The notes: generated by a model not told the origin, from the letters alone. DNA of 64,000 bases from Mangrovibacterium sp041596335 (GCF_041596335.1 NZ_JBFHIT010000014.1:18602-82601), one strand, 5' to 3'; shown: positions 16,592-25,027, numbered from the stretch's first letter. Numbers and translations: made by a program.

Positions 16592-17374
16592 TTACAGGCG
16601 TTTAATAAAATCGATACAGGCTTGTGCCGGATTGTCGGTTTTCATGAAGTTTTCGCCCATTAAAAAACCTTCGTACCCGTTCGCTCGCAGGTAATGAATG
16701 TTTTCAACCGATGAAAGGCCGCTTTCAGAGATGCGGATCATATCTTTCGGAAGTAACTTGCCCAAACGAACCGAAGTTTCCACATCAACTTCAAAGGTCT
16801 TAAGGTTGCGGTTGTTCACCCCAACTAAATCAACCAATGGATTCAATTTTTCAATTTCCTCTTCGGTGTGGACTTCAACCAATACCTCCATTCCAAGTTC
16901 TTTCGCCAATTCGGTGAGTTTCAGCATTTCTTCTTTGCTTAAGCTAGCCGCAATAAGCAGAATGAGGTCCGCGCCATGCGCTTTTGCCTCGTAAATTTGG
17001 TACGGATCGAGCATGAAGTCTTTCCGTAGTATTGGTGTTTTGGGATTGGTAAAACGAGCTTTCGCCAAATTTTCGAATGAGCCACCGAAATAGTTCCGGT
17101 CGGTTAATACTGAAAGGCCACATGCCCCGGCAGTTACGTAGCCGGCAGTAACTTCAGTCACTTCAGCCTGATCGTTGATAAGACCTTTAGAGGGCGACTT
17201 GGTTTTAAATTCGGCAATAATACCACTGGCGCCAGGTTGGCGTAAGGCAGCTTTCAGCGAATTGGTTTGGCGGTTGAAAAAAGGTGATTTTTTCAAGTCG
17301 TCAAGACTTATTTTTTCCTTTGCTTCGGCAATTTCGCGTCTTTTGTTGCGATTAATTTCGTCGAGTATTGTCAT
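16592..17374 (-). CDS. trpC: Indole-3-glycerol phosphate synthase
   Basis: Ring-closing decarboxylase of the Trp pathway. The 260-aa TIM barrel shows IIAEFKTKSPSKGLI (catalytic Glu and Lys), PILRKDFMLDPYQIYEA (catalytic Lys), GVNNRNLKTFEVD and ISESGLSS. Length is normal for the monofunctional form. It lies between trpD and trpF with short gaps. Confidence 0.96.
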   Translation of the reverse strand: MTILDEINRNKRREIAEAKEKISLDDLKKSPFFNRQTNSLKAALRQPGASGIIAEFKTKSPSKGLINDQAEVTEVTAGYVTAGACGLSVLTDRNYFGGSFENLAKARFTNPKTPILRKDFMLDPYQIYEAKAHGADLILLIAASLSKEEMLKLTELAKELGMEVLVEVHTEEEIEKLNPLVDLVGVNNRNLKTFEVDVETSVRLGKLLPKDMIRISESGLSSVENIHYLRANGYEGFLMGENFMKTDNPAQACIDFIKRL

Positions 17375-17410
17375 GAGAAAATTTCAAATTTCAGATTTCG
17401 GGTCGGAAGC

Positions 17411-18403
17411 TTATTTTGCTGCCATTAGTTTAGTAAATACGTCCAATGCTTTCTTGCTTTTTAGTGCTTCGCTTGCTTCAGAAACACAGTCGGCCAGTGA
17501 CTTTTGCGGACAGATGCATTTTATGCCCAGCGCTGCATTGGCAATGACCACATTTTGTTGAGCCTCGGTGGCTTCGACTTGCATGATGTTTTTGAAGATC
17601 CGGGCAGCATCTTCCACCGAGTTTCCACCCGAAAGTTCTTCCGGTTTTAAGGTCGCAAAGCCAAAGTCGGCCGGAGAGAGGTTGTCTTCAATACCATTTT
17701 CAATATAACGGGTGTCGCCAGTCAACGACACTTCGTCGTAACCATCCAAGGCATGGACGAGCAGGTAATTCTGGTTTCCGTCTTTGAATACCTGATTATA
17801 CAAATCCATGATTTGAAGGTCGGAAACGCCCACAAGTTGGTTCTTTGGCGAACATGGATTGATGATTGGCCCCATCATATTGAATAGTGTTCGCACTTTC
17901 AGTGCGCGGCGCACCGGTCCAACGTTTTTCATGGCCGGATGAAAGAGTGGCGCGTGAAAGAAGCAGATCCCGATTTCTTCCACTTCGCGACGAAGTTTGT
18001 CAAGGTCGTTGCTGAATTGGTAGCCGAAATATTCGAACATATTCGATGCACCACTAACCGACGACAAGCCGTAGTTGCCGTGCTTTGTAACTTTGTATCC
18101 GGCGCCGGCCAAAACAAAACAACTGGCCGTTGAAATATTGAAGGTGTTTTTGCCATCGCCACCGGTTCCAACCACATCGATGGTGTTGAATTCCGAGAAA
18201 TCGACTTTGACGCAAAGGTTCAACAGCGCTTCGCGAAAACCCGCCAATTCTTCCGCGTTTACCGGGCGCATCCGATACACTGTTAAAAATGACGCGATTT
18301 CGGCTTCCGAAAAGTGGCCTTCAGCGATTTTTGTCAATACTTCGCAGGCTTGTTCTTTAGTTAGTGGGTTTCCTGAAAACAGGAAGTTTAAGGTATCTTT
18401 CAT
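17411..18403 (-). CDS. trpD: Anthranilate phosphoribosyltransferase
   Basis: Transfers phosphoribose from PRPP to anthranilate. 330 aa. The PRPP-binding glycine loop is VVGTGGDGKNTFNIST, followed by KHGNYGLSS (KHGN motif) and MGPIINPCSPKNQLVGV. A stand-alone enzyme, not fused to the TrpG glutaminase. Gaps are 62 bases from trpG and 36 to trpC. Confidence 0.96.
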   Translation of the reverse strand: MKDTLNFLFSGNPLTKEQACEVLTKIAEGHFSEAEIASFLTVYRMRPVNAEELAGFREALLNLCVKVDFSEFNTIDVVGTGGDGKNTFNISTASCFVLAGAGYKVTKHGNYGLSSVSGASNMFEYFGYQFSNDLDKLRREVEEIGICFFHAPLFHPAMKNVGPVRRALKVRTLFNMMGPIINPCSPKNQLVGVSDLQIMDLYNQVFKDGNQNYLLVHALDGYDEVSLTGDTRYIENGIEDNLSPADFGFATLKPEELSGGNSVEDAARIFKNIMQVEATEAQQNVVIANAALGIKCICPQKSLADCVSEASEALKSKKALDVFTKLMAAK

Positions 18404-18465
18404 CTTTCAAATTCATGTTTTTAAAATTCACAACCAGTCTCTTGTCTGAGGGCTCCGTTTTTGCT

Positions 18466-19035
18466 CTAGTTTTTTAACCAGTTGGCAATCAGTTTTTCGC
18501 CCAACGGCGTCAGCACCGATTCGGGGTGGAATTGAACGCCTCGCACATCGTATTGTTTGTGTTTGAGCGACATGATTTGTCCGTTTTCATCAAGACTGGT
18601 TACCTCCAGGCAGTCCGGTAATCCTTCGGCATCAACAATCCACGAGTGGTAGCGGCCGACGTCGAATTTGTCGGGAAGTCCTTCAAACAGAATCGGGTCG
18701 GGCGAAGTTACACAAATTGGCGTTGCTATGCCATGTAAAACATGACTCATGTTGGTTAATTTAGCGCCAAACGACTCGCCGATAGCTTGATGGCCCAGGC
18801 AGACACCTAGCATGCTTTTCTTTGGAGCAAATTCTTGAATGATCTCCATGAGTAAGCCGGCTTCTGTAGGAATTCCGGGGCCGGGCGAGAGGACGATTTT
18901 ATCGTATTTTTCAAGGTCGCTCAATTGCAATTCGTCGTTGCGAATAACGTCAACCGGCAAGCCGGATATTTTTTTGATGGCATGCACCAGATTGTAGGTG
19001 AATGAATCGTAATTATCGATGATGACTATTTTCAT
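18466..19035 (-). CDS. trpG: Anthranilate synthase glutaminase component
   Basis: Class I glutamine amidotransferase that supplies ammonia to TrpE. From the ATG at 19035 it is 189 aa with the oxyanion motif SPGPGIP, nucleophile Cys79 in LGVCLGHQAIG, and the His/Glu pair in QFHPESVLT. A longer frame to 19062 overlaps trpE; the start used leaves a 10-base gap after the trpE stop. It may also serve folate synthesis (PabA), as in many bacteria, but its place in the trp operon argues for Trp. Confidence 0.95.
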   Translation of the reverse strand: MKIVIIDNYDSFTYNLVHAIKKISGLPVDVIRNDELQLSDLEKYDKIVLSPGPGIPTEAGLLMEIIQEFAPKKSMLGVCLGHQAIGESFGAKLTNMSHVLHGIATPICVTSPDPILFEGLPDKFDVGRYHSWIVDAEGLPDCLEVTSLDENGQIMSLKHKQYDVRGVQFHPESVLTPLGEKLIANWLKN

Positions 19036-19045
19036 ATCAGCAGAG

Positions 19046-20452
19046 TTATAATTCTTTGGCAATTTCGATGGCTTTTTTCAGTGCAGCCAGCTTGTTATTT
19101 ACTTCCTGTAACTCGTTTTCTTCAACCGATCCGGCAACAATTCCGGCTCCGGCCTGATAGAAGAGGGTGTCTCCTTTTGCTAAAAACGAGCGAATCATGA
19201 TGGCATGGTTCAGGCTATTATCGAACCCGATGAACCCAATTGTTCCGCCATAATAGCTGCGGCGTTGGTTTTCGTAGCGGTCAATCAGCGTCATGGCCAT
19301 GTGTTTAGGAGCACCCGAAAGGGTTCCTGCCGGGAACGAGTTCCCCAAAACCGAAACCATATTCGTGTCTTCGGGCAGTCGGCCCGAAACTTCGGATACC
19401 AGGTGAATGACATGGGAAAAGTATTGCACCTCGCGGTAGTTGTCAACCCGCACATCATCGGCATTTCGGCTGAGGTCGTTACGGGCAAGGTCAACCAACA
19501 TCACATGTTCGGCATTTTCTTTTGGGTCGGCACATAGTTTTTCGGCCAGTATTCGGTCTTGTTCATCATTTCCGGTTCGGCGAAATGTTCCGGCAATTGG
19601 ATTGATAATCGCACGGCCCTTTTTGATGCGTAGCTCGGCTTCGGGGCTCGAGCCAAAAATGCGGTAGTCGCCATAATCGAAGAAAAATAAATAAGGCGAT
19701 GGGTTCACTGTTCGAAGGGCTCGGTACAGCTGAAATTCATCGCCTTTATACTTTTGAGAAAACTGCCGGGAAAGGACAATTTGGAATACATCGCCGCGAA
19801 AGCAATGTTCCTTGCCTTTGGTTACCATGTTGCGGTATTCGTCGTCGGTAATATTCGAAACTTCATCGCCTACGGTATCGAAATTGGTTGTTGGGAACGA
19901 CAGGTTTTTCAATAATGATTCAATTTGGCTCATCTCGGCGGTTTCTCCTGCCGGGAGATTTTCGATAATCGAGATTACATCTTTCGAGTGGTCGATTGCC
20001 AGAATGTATTTGTAGAAATGATACTTCACCTCAGGAATGGCATAGGCCTCTTTTTTCGCTGCTGTGATTTCAATCTTTTCGAAGTATTTCACCGAGTCGA
20101 AACTCAGATAGCCAAACAGTCCGTTTGCCGGAACATCTTTTACATTACCCGATAGTTGGAACGATTTGTAGAAGTTGTTTAATTCGCGGGCAACGGTGAA
20201 TTGGTCTTCAACCTTAATCTCTTCTTTGGTAATGCCGGGATAATCAATACTGATCAGTCCGTCGTTTACTTCAAAACCGGCCAGTGGTTTGATGCAGATA
20301 AATGAACAGGCATTTTCGTTGCCGTGGTAATCGGAACTTTCCAGAAGGACGGAACCCGGGAACAGATCGCGAAATTTCAGGTAAACACTAACCGGAGTAA
20401 GTGTGTCTCCCAGAATTTTCTTGACATTAACTTGAACTTGAATCGGTTTCAT
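19046..20452 (-). CDS. trpE: Anthranilate synthase component I
   Basis: Converts chorismate to anthranilate with ammonia from TrpG. 468 aa. The N-terminal domain carries LLESSDYHGNENACSF, which contains the LLES motif that forms the Trp feedback-inhibition site. The chorismate-binding domain shows FQIVLSRQF, SPSPYLFFFDYG-like NPSPYLFF, GSSPEAELRIKKGRAIINPIAGT, VDLARNDLSR and FPAGTLSGAPK. First structural gene of the operon; the 5' untranslated region holds the leader peptide and terminator described at 20481-20612. Confidence 0.96.
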   Translation of the reverse strand: MKPIQVQVNVKKILGDTLTPVSVYLKFRDLFPGSVLLESSDYHGNENACSFICIKPLAGFEVNDGLISIDYPGITKEEIKVEDQFTVARELNNFYKSFQLSGNVKDVPANGLFGYLSFDSVKYFEKIEITAAKKEAYAIPEVKYHFYKYILAIDHSKDVISIIENLPAGETAEMSQIESLLKNLSFPTTNFDTVGDEVSNITDDEYRNMVTKGKEHCFRGDVFQIVLSRQFSQKYKGDEFQLYRALRTVNPSPYLFFFDYGDYRIFGSSPEAELRIKKGRAIINPIAGTFRRTGNDEQDRILAEKLCADPKENAEHVMLVDLARNDLSRNADDVRVDNYREVQYFSHVIHLVSEVSGRLPEDTNMVSVLGNSFPAGTLSGAPKHMAMTLIDRYENQRRSYYGGTIGFIGFDNSLNHAIMIRSFLAKGDTLFYQAGAGIVAGSVEENELQEVNNKLAALKKAIEIAKEL

Positions 20453-20480
20453 ATGGTTATTTTTTCAATTTGTACAGTTT

Positions 20481-20519
20481 AAAACAAAAAAGCGGCTTAC
20501 CGTGTCCGATAAGCCGCTT
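20481..20519 (-). terminator. trp attenuator terminator
   Basis: A perfect 10-base stem AAGCGGCTTA / TAAGCCGCTT (20490-20499 and 20510-20519) with a 10-base loop. Read on the minus strand it is followed by TTTTTTGTTTT. It lies between the Trp-codon leader peptide and trpE, so it would stop transcription ahead of the structural genes. The 7 bases CACGGTA at its loop/3'-arm boundary are complementary to TACCGTG within the leader peptide gene (plus-strand positions 20498-20504 and 20555-20561), a possible part of an alternative fold. Confidence 0.88.
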
Positions 20520-20543
20520 CTTCATACATGTTTGACATGACAG

Positions 20544-20612
20544 TTACGCCTCTCCACGGTATTGTGAAAAGTTATTGCGCCACCACCAAATTGTTGTCAT
20601 TCTTGTATGCAT
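20544..20612 (-). CDS. trpL: trp leader peptide with three consecutive Trp codons
   Basis: Minus-strand ATG at 20612 to TAA at 20544, 22 codons. Residues 9-11 are Trp-Trp-Trp (TGG TGG TGG, plus-strand 20580-20588), followed by Arg. A second ATG at 20600 would give a shorter peptide with the same Trp run. It is followed after 24 bases by the terminator hairpin at 20490-20519 and then by trpE. Established mechanism: low charged tRNA-Trp stalls the ribosome on the Trp codons and changes the downstream RNA fold so that the terminator does not form. The antiterminator itself is not resolved by eye. Confidence 0.88.
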   Translation of the reverse strand: MHTRMTTIWWWRNNFSQYRGEA

Positions 20613-20789
20613 GTGTATATTTTTTAAAATACCAATATGGCTATAAACTTCTCGTTATCAAGAAGACCCCACCACGGAAGCCATATTGTATTTATTCAGT
20701 ATGTCTGAAAACGAGTTGTAAAAGAATAAAATATTTCAGTTAAAAGCAAATTAAAAAATCAATTTGATTTTTAGGCTACTTGTATTGAT

Positions 20790-21006
20790 TAAATAATGTT
20801 TACAGAAAAAGACTGTTATAGAGTATGTTTTGAGTCGAAACTAAAGAAAGAATCGATGCGTATCACAGGGTACAGCTTTGCAGTTCATTTATTCTTTTTT
20901 ATCATTATTTATTGGGGTTGATTGGTTGAGTAACTGCAAAGTATGAAAGGTAATTTTAGTTGTTTGTTTGGAGGTAAGCGGTGGATCTTTTTCCACCGCT
21001 TTTTTC
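20790..21006 (+). ncRNA. Candidate small RNA (or tiny ORF transcript) with its own terminator
   Basis: This 447-base gap between trpL and the PHP gene contains a plus-strand terminator with no annotated gene upstream of it. Upstream of the terminator a perfect 10-base inverted repeat, CTTTGCAGTT (20876-20885) and AACTGCAAAG (20932-20941), could close a long hairpin around 46 A/T-rich bases. A near-consensus -7 element (TATGTTTTG, 20824-20832) would give a transcript of about 165 bases. A 41-codon frame (ATG 20796 to TGA 20921) with a hydrophobic, Phe/Ile-rich C-terminus is an alternative. I cannot assign it to a known RNA family. Confidence 0.38.
20976..21005 (+). terminator. Orphan plus-strand intrinsic terminator
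   Basis: A perfect stem AAGCGGTGGA / TCCACCGCTT with a 6-base loop, followed by TTTT. The T run exists only on the plus strand, but both neighbouring genes are on the minus strand, so it must end a small plus-strand transcript. Confidence 0.82.
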
Positions 21007-21059
21007 ATGTCGGATTTTATCCTTGTTATTGGAAATTCTCCAGGCTTTATTTCCTGATT

Positions 21060-22184
21060 TTATTTGTTCGGTACATCAATGTTTACAGGGAGGTTCTCGC
21101 CGCGCTTTGTGATTAAATTGGTTGCTTCGTAGAACATTTTCAGTACGGGCATTTGACCCACTTCGTCCGAAGTTCCCATAAGCTCGATGGATACCGTCCG
21201 GTTAGGAGGCAGAACGATTTCTTTTGGGCAAGAGAACCCAACAGACGGTTGTCGTTGCTTCAATTTGAACGGAATATCGCTGTTGTTATAAATCTGGAGG
21301 TATTTGATGTCCTGATTTTGCAGGTTTAGTTTTTTGCTTTTTAGCTGAATGGAGTTGATGAAGATGGGGGTAAGAAAACGACGGTCGGCGATGAGTGTGT
21401 CGTTGAACAAAACAGCTGTTCGGTAGTCCATCATAGCCGCTTTTACTGCTGTTTCAGTTTTGTCGAGCGCAAATACCAGGGTTATCGGTCGGGTCTGGCC
21501 GTTGCCCGAAAACTCCTGCCCAATTGGTTCGTGAATGTTGGAGTTCCCGAGGATGATCATGTTTTTTTCCTGTGCCCATTGCAGTGCCTCCGGGTAGTAT
21601 TCACTATGGCTGTATATTTCAATGCCTTTCAGTATTCCGGCATTTAGCAGCCGGGTATGTTCGGGCCACCATTGGCTGCGGTCGGGTTGTTGTATTTTCG
21701 ATCCGGGATGAGTCCAAAAAACAAATGCGCCCTGCTCTTTCGCTTCCACGCAAGCCTCCCACCAGTCTTCACGTTCCAGAAGGTTGGCATTTTTCACAAA
21801 AATTGCATTCAAATGTCCGGGAGGCATATTTCGGGTAATTTCAACACCGCGAACCAGCAGAATACCCATTTGGTCGGCCAGGGGTTTGGCAACTTCAAAA
21901 GCCCGGTTGTGATCGGCATCCATATCGCCCGAATGGGGTTGATATTCGATATGATCAGTGATCGAAATCACATCCAGACCTTCATTCCAAGCCTCCTGCA
22001 CCCGCACCGTTGGCCATACATCGCCATCCGAAAAAACGGTGTGCATGTGAAAGTCGCATTTTAGAGTTTGGTATCCCAGAATATCTGGAATGCGAATCTC
22101 CCGGCGACTTTGTGCCGTTGCTGAGTTGAATACAAATAAAAGAAACAGGAATGAAATTAGGCCGTTTGTTCGATGGATATTCAT
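21060..22184 (-). CDS. Secreted PHP-domain metal-dependent phosphoesterase
   Basis: 374 aa with a Sec signal peptide (core FLFLLFVF, cleavage after SATAQ). The mature start is a PHP domain: CDFHMHTVFSDG (His46, His48, Asp54), SITDHIEY (Asp77, His78), a Glu in RGVEITRNMPPGH, FWTHPGS and NSNIHEP. These are the ligands of the trinuclear metal site. The C-terminal third (from about residue 270) is beta-rich and probably a separate domain. The PHP fold is found in phosphatases and phosphodiesterases (histidinol phosphatase, PolX). The signal peptide implies a periplasmic or outer role, so phosphate scavenging from an organic phosphoester is possible. The substrate cannot be read from the sequence. 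Divergent from the GH20 gene. Confidence 0.82.
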   Translation of the reverse strand: MNIHRTNGLISFLFLLFVFNSATAQSRREIRIPDILGYQTLKCDFHMHTVFSDGDVWPTVRVQEAWNEGLDVISITDHIEYQPHSGDMDADHNRAFEVAKPLADQMGILLVRGVEITRNMPPGHLNAIFVKNANLLEREDWWEACVEAKEQGAFVFWTHPGSKIQQPDRSQWWPEHTRLLNAGILKGIEIYSHSEYYPEALQWAQEKNMIILGNSNIHEPIGQEFSGNGQTRPITLVFALDKTETAVKAAMMDYRTAVLFNDTLIADRRFLTPIFINSIQLKSKKLNLQNQDIKYLQIYNNSDIPFKLKQRQPSVGFSCPKEIVLPPNRTVSIELMGTSDEVGQMPVLKMFYEATNLITKRGENLPVNIDVPNK

Positions 22185-22317
22185 AAAAGCAATTTTGGCG
22201 CAATTTATATAAAAGCTTTGGTTTGATTGAATTAGCGCCGATAAAATTGCCTTCTGTGGGGCGTTATTTCACTTTTTTGAAGGATTGGCATCGCCTGTGA
22301 CCTGATTCGGAAGCCCG

Positions 22318-22347
22318 ACTTCGAAGCTTGATCGTCGGTTTCGAAGT
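22318..22347. repeat. Inverted repeat in the PHP / GH20 divergent region
   Basis: ACTTCGAA (22318-22325) and TTCGAAGT (22340-22347) are perfect 8-base inverted repeats 14 bases apart in the 241-base divergent promoter region. It may be an operator. A near-consensus TATCTTG lies at 22395-22401 before the GH20 start. Confidence 0.35.
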
Positions 22348-22425
22348 ACGAATCAACTGGTTTTTTGTTTTTTTTGGCACTCTGTTTAAAATGTTATCTT
22401 GCCATAAAATAAGCCGTTAGCCGAG

Positions 22426-24705
22426 ATGAGAGTATTTTTTATTTGTTTGTTATTCAGTATTTTGATGTCGATACAATTAAGTGCCAAACAGAAAGAAGCG
22501 GGTTTGAGTGTCGTTCCGAAACCGAACTCGATGACGCTTTTATCGGGCGAGTTCACTCTAAATAGAAACGTTCGGGTAGTTTTTCCAGAAGAAGCGCTGG
22601 CTCCGGAAGCGGCTTATTTGAAAGCTGCACTTTCGGAGGCATTGGGTGGGCCGCTTTCGGTTTCGGTAGCTGCCGGAAGCCCAACGATTGTCCTTCAGCT
22701 CGATTCCGGTATCGCCGGCCATGAAGCTTATTCCATTCGTTCCTCTGCCGATGAGTATAAAATCACAGCGAAAACGTCAGCCGGAATTTTTTACGGAATT
22801 CAAACATTTCTGCAGTTGATACCGGTTTTGGAAGCGAACATCCTTCGTCTTCCTCTGGTGACCATTAACGATGAACCTCGGTTTGAATGGCGCGGAATGC
22901 ACCTCGATGTGTGCCGGCATTTCTTTTCGGTTGATGTGGTTAAAAAGTTGATCGACCAAATGGCGCGCTATAAATTAAACACCTTCCACTGGCATCTTAC
23001 GGATGATCAGGGGTGGCGCATCGAAATAAAGAAATACCCATTGCTGACGGAGGTTGGCGCATGGCGCGATGAAACCGTTGTTGGACATGTGGCTGATTAT
23101 CCGCATAAATTCGACGGACAAAAACATGGCGGATTTTATACCCAAGAAGAAATTAAATCGGTTGTGAGCTATGCGCAGCAACGCCATATAACGGTTGTTC
23201 CCGAGATTGAAATGCCGGGGCATGCACAGGCGGTTTTGGCTGCCTATCCAGAGTTCGGCTGCTTTAACGATACGATGAATGTATGGCCCCTGTGGGGCGT
23301 GTCGGAGAATGTATTTTGTGCCGGAAAAGAATCAACTTTTGAATTTTTGGAGGATGTTCTGGATGAAGTGATTCCACTTTTCCCCGGAGCTTATGTACAT
23401 GTTGGTGGCGACGAGTGTCCGAAAGTGAACTGGGAAAAATGCCCGCTGTGCCAGCAACGTATGAAAGACGAAGGATGTAAGGACGAGCATGAGTTACAGA
23501 GTTATTTTATTCAACGAATGGGGCGATACCTGACGAAAAATGGCAAAAAGCTGATTGGTTGGGATGAGATTCTTGAAGGTGGCCTGCCCGAAAATGCCGC
23601 GGTAATGTCGTGGCGTGGCGAACAGGGTGGGATTGAAGCGGCGGAACTTGGGCACAAGGTGGTGATGACACCTACCGGTTGGTGCTATTTCGACTATTAC
23701 CAATCGATCGGCAATAACGAACCACTGGCGATTGGTGGATTGGTCGATTTGGCCAAGGTTTACAGCTATAATCCGGTTCCCGAACATCTTGACACCGCTA
23801 ACCAAAAGCTAATTCTAGGCGCTCAGGCCAATCTTTGGACGGAGTATATGCCGACTGTCGAACAGTTGGAATACATGATTTACCCTCGGTTGTGCGCATT
23901 GTCGGAGGTGCAATGGACCCTGCCTGAGAACAAAAACTTTGACGATTTTAAGCTGCGATTGGATGAAAACTATCTGCGTATGTCGAAGGATGGAATTCAT
24001 TTCAGGATGCCACCACCGGAAGGCTTGAGTCCGGTGCAGCTCTATCAGTCCAACAAAGCAGTAGTTATGCTGTCGTGTGCTTCGCCATCCGCCGAAATAC
24101 GTTTTACAACCGACGGAAGCGAGCCTACCAAATTTTCGAAACGTTACACCGGCCCGTTAAAATTAAAATTGAATGGCGACCGGACCATAAAGGCGGCCAG
24201 CTTTCTAAAGGACGGAACACGGAGTCGCACGCTTACATCGGTATTGAAAAATCGAGAACTGAAACCGAAGGAATTGAACGACCCGAGGATGGGACTCAAC
24301 TATCGGTTTTACGAGGGGCCTTTTCGTTCGTTTGCCGAAGTTGGTGGCGAACCGATTAAAGCAGGAAAGGTCAACTGGCTGGTTATTCCATCCGAAATTA
24401 TGGGCAAGCAAAAAGGCTGGGAGTTCGACGGCTATCTGTCGGTGCCAGCCGACGGCAGCTATTATTTCCAGCTCAACAGCAACTGTGGTTCGGGCTTGTA
24501 CATTGGTGGCGAATTGGTCATCAACAACGATGGGATGAGTTACGATTGCAGAAGCTCTGCTGAGCTTGAACTGAAAGCTGGTTTCTACCCAATTCAGGTG
24601 AACTATTTCAATTCCATTTATGGGCAAAGTATTCGCCTTTTCTACAAACGCCCCGGAAGCGATGAGCTCGAAGTTTTCCCCGGTGAGAATTATTTCCGGG
24701 ATTAA
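22426..24705 (+). CDS. Beta-N-acetylhexosaminidase (GH20), multidomain, secreted
   Basis: 759 aa with a signal peptide (MRVFFICLLFSILMSIQLSA). Residues about 25-150 form the GH20b N-terminal domain and about 150-520 the catalytic TIM barrel. The latter shows RGMHLDVCRHFF, HWHLTDDQGWRIEI, PEIEMPGHAQA and the catalytic pair Asp329-Glu330 in HVGGDECPK. A chitobiase/hexosaminidase C-terminal module follows (AEIRFTTDGSEPTKFS). The C-terminal 150 residues resemble a PA14-type lectin domain (YFQLNSNCGSGLYIGGELVINNDG). It releases terminal GlcNAc/GalNAc from chitooligosaccharides, glycans or peptidoglycan fragments in the periplasm or at the surface. No susC/susD pair is nearby. Confidence 0.94.
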   Translation: MRVFFICLLFSILMSIQLSAKQKEAGLSVVPKPNSMTLLSGEFTLNRNVRVVFPEEALAPEAAYLKAALSEALGGPLSVSVAAGSPTIVLQLDSGIAGHEAYSIRSSADEYKITAKTSAGIFYGIQTFLQLIPVLEANILRLPLVTINDEPRFEWRGMHLDVCRHFFSVDVVKKLIDQMARYKLNTFHWHLTDDQGWRIEIKKYPLLTEVGAWRDETVVGHVADYPHKFDGQKHGGFYTQEEIKSVVSYAQQRHITVVPEIEMPGHAQAVLAAYPEFGCFNDTMNVWPLWGVSENVFCAGKESTFEFLEDVLDEVIPLFPGAYVHVGGDECPKVNWEKCPLCQQRMKDEGCKDEHELQSYFIQRMGRYLTKNGKKLIGWDEILEGGLPENAAVMSWRGEQGGIEAAELGHKVVMTPTGWCYFDYYQSIGNNEPLAIGGLVDLAKVYSYNPVPEHLDTANQKLILGAQANLWTEYMPTVEQLEYMIYPRLCALSEVQWTLPENKNFDDFKLRLDENYLRMSKDGIHFRMPPPEGLSPVQLYQSNKAVVMLSCASPSAEIRFTTDGSEPTKFSKRYTGPLKLKLNGDRTIKAASFLKDGTRSRTLTSVLKNRELKPKELNDPRMGLNYRFYEGPFRSFAEVGGEPIKAGKVNWLVIPSEIMGKQKGWEFDGYLSVPADGSYYFQLNSNCGSGLYIGGELVINNDGMSYDCRSSAELELKAGFYPIQVNYFNSIYGQSIRLFYKRPGSDELEVFPGENYFRD

Positions 24706-24805
24706 TCGCGCTTTCGGGTTTTCATAGTTGCTCGTTGCGGTACATTCGTAACGTGTGACTTTTACGAGGCGAGTTCTTCCTCTAAATTTTAGGGAGTGTA
24801 GTTCG

Positions 24806-24825
24806 ATTGAGTTTATAAACTCAAT
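24806..24825. repeat. Perfect 20-bp palindrome between convergent genes
   Basis: The sequence from 24806 to 24825 (ATTGAGTTTA and its exact reverse complement) has no loop. It lies in the 142-base gap between the convergent GH20 and zinc-ribbon genes. There is no T run, so it is not a standard terminator. It could be a protein-binding site or cruciform-forming terminator substitute. Confidence 0.6.
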
Positions 24826-24847
24826 TTACGGGATGCGGGTTGGCGAT

Positions 24848-25027
24848 TTAGCCCTTCTTCATTCCCGGATTTTGCATTGGTTTTACCACAATCTCGTGGC
24901 GGCAGTTCAAACAGATATAAATCTCGCATCCGGTACAGGCAAAGCAATTGCCGCAGTCGCGTTCCAGTTCATCTTTCATGTACTGGGTTCCGCAGTTCGG
25001 ACAAATAATGTGTTCGTCAGTTGGCAT
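24848..25027 (-). CDS. Small protein with four CxxC pairs, last gene of the zinc transporter operon
   Basis: From the ATG at 25027 it is 59 aa. Eight cysteines form four CxxC pairs: Cys9/12 (ICPNCGTQY), Cys25/28, Cys31/34 and Cys39/42 (the last six in CGNCFACTGCEIYICLNC). This can bind one or two zinc ions or an iron-sulfur cluster. Its start overlaps the znuB stop by 11 bases, so it is probably translationally coupled to the zinc ABC transporter. A longer frame to 25060 is less likely. I do not recognise the family; the position suggests a role in zinc handling, which is inference. Confidence 0.75.
   Translation of the reverse strand: MPTDEHIICPNCGTQYMKDELERDCGNCFACTGCEIYICLNCRHEIVVKPMQNPGMKKG

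Noticed and set aside
22740..24000. Minus-strand frames inside the GH20 gene
   Set aside because: Short frame shadows opposite a gene with complete GH20 motifs.
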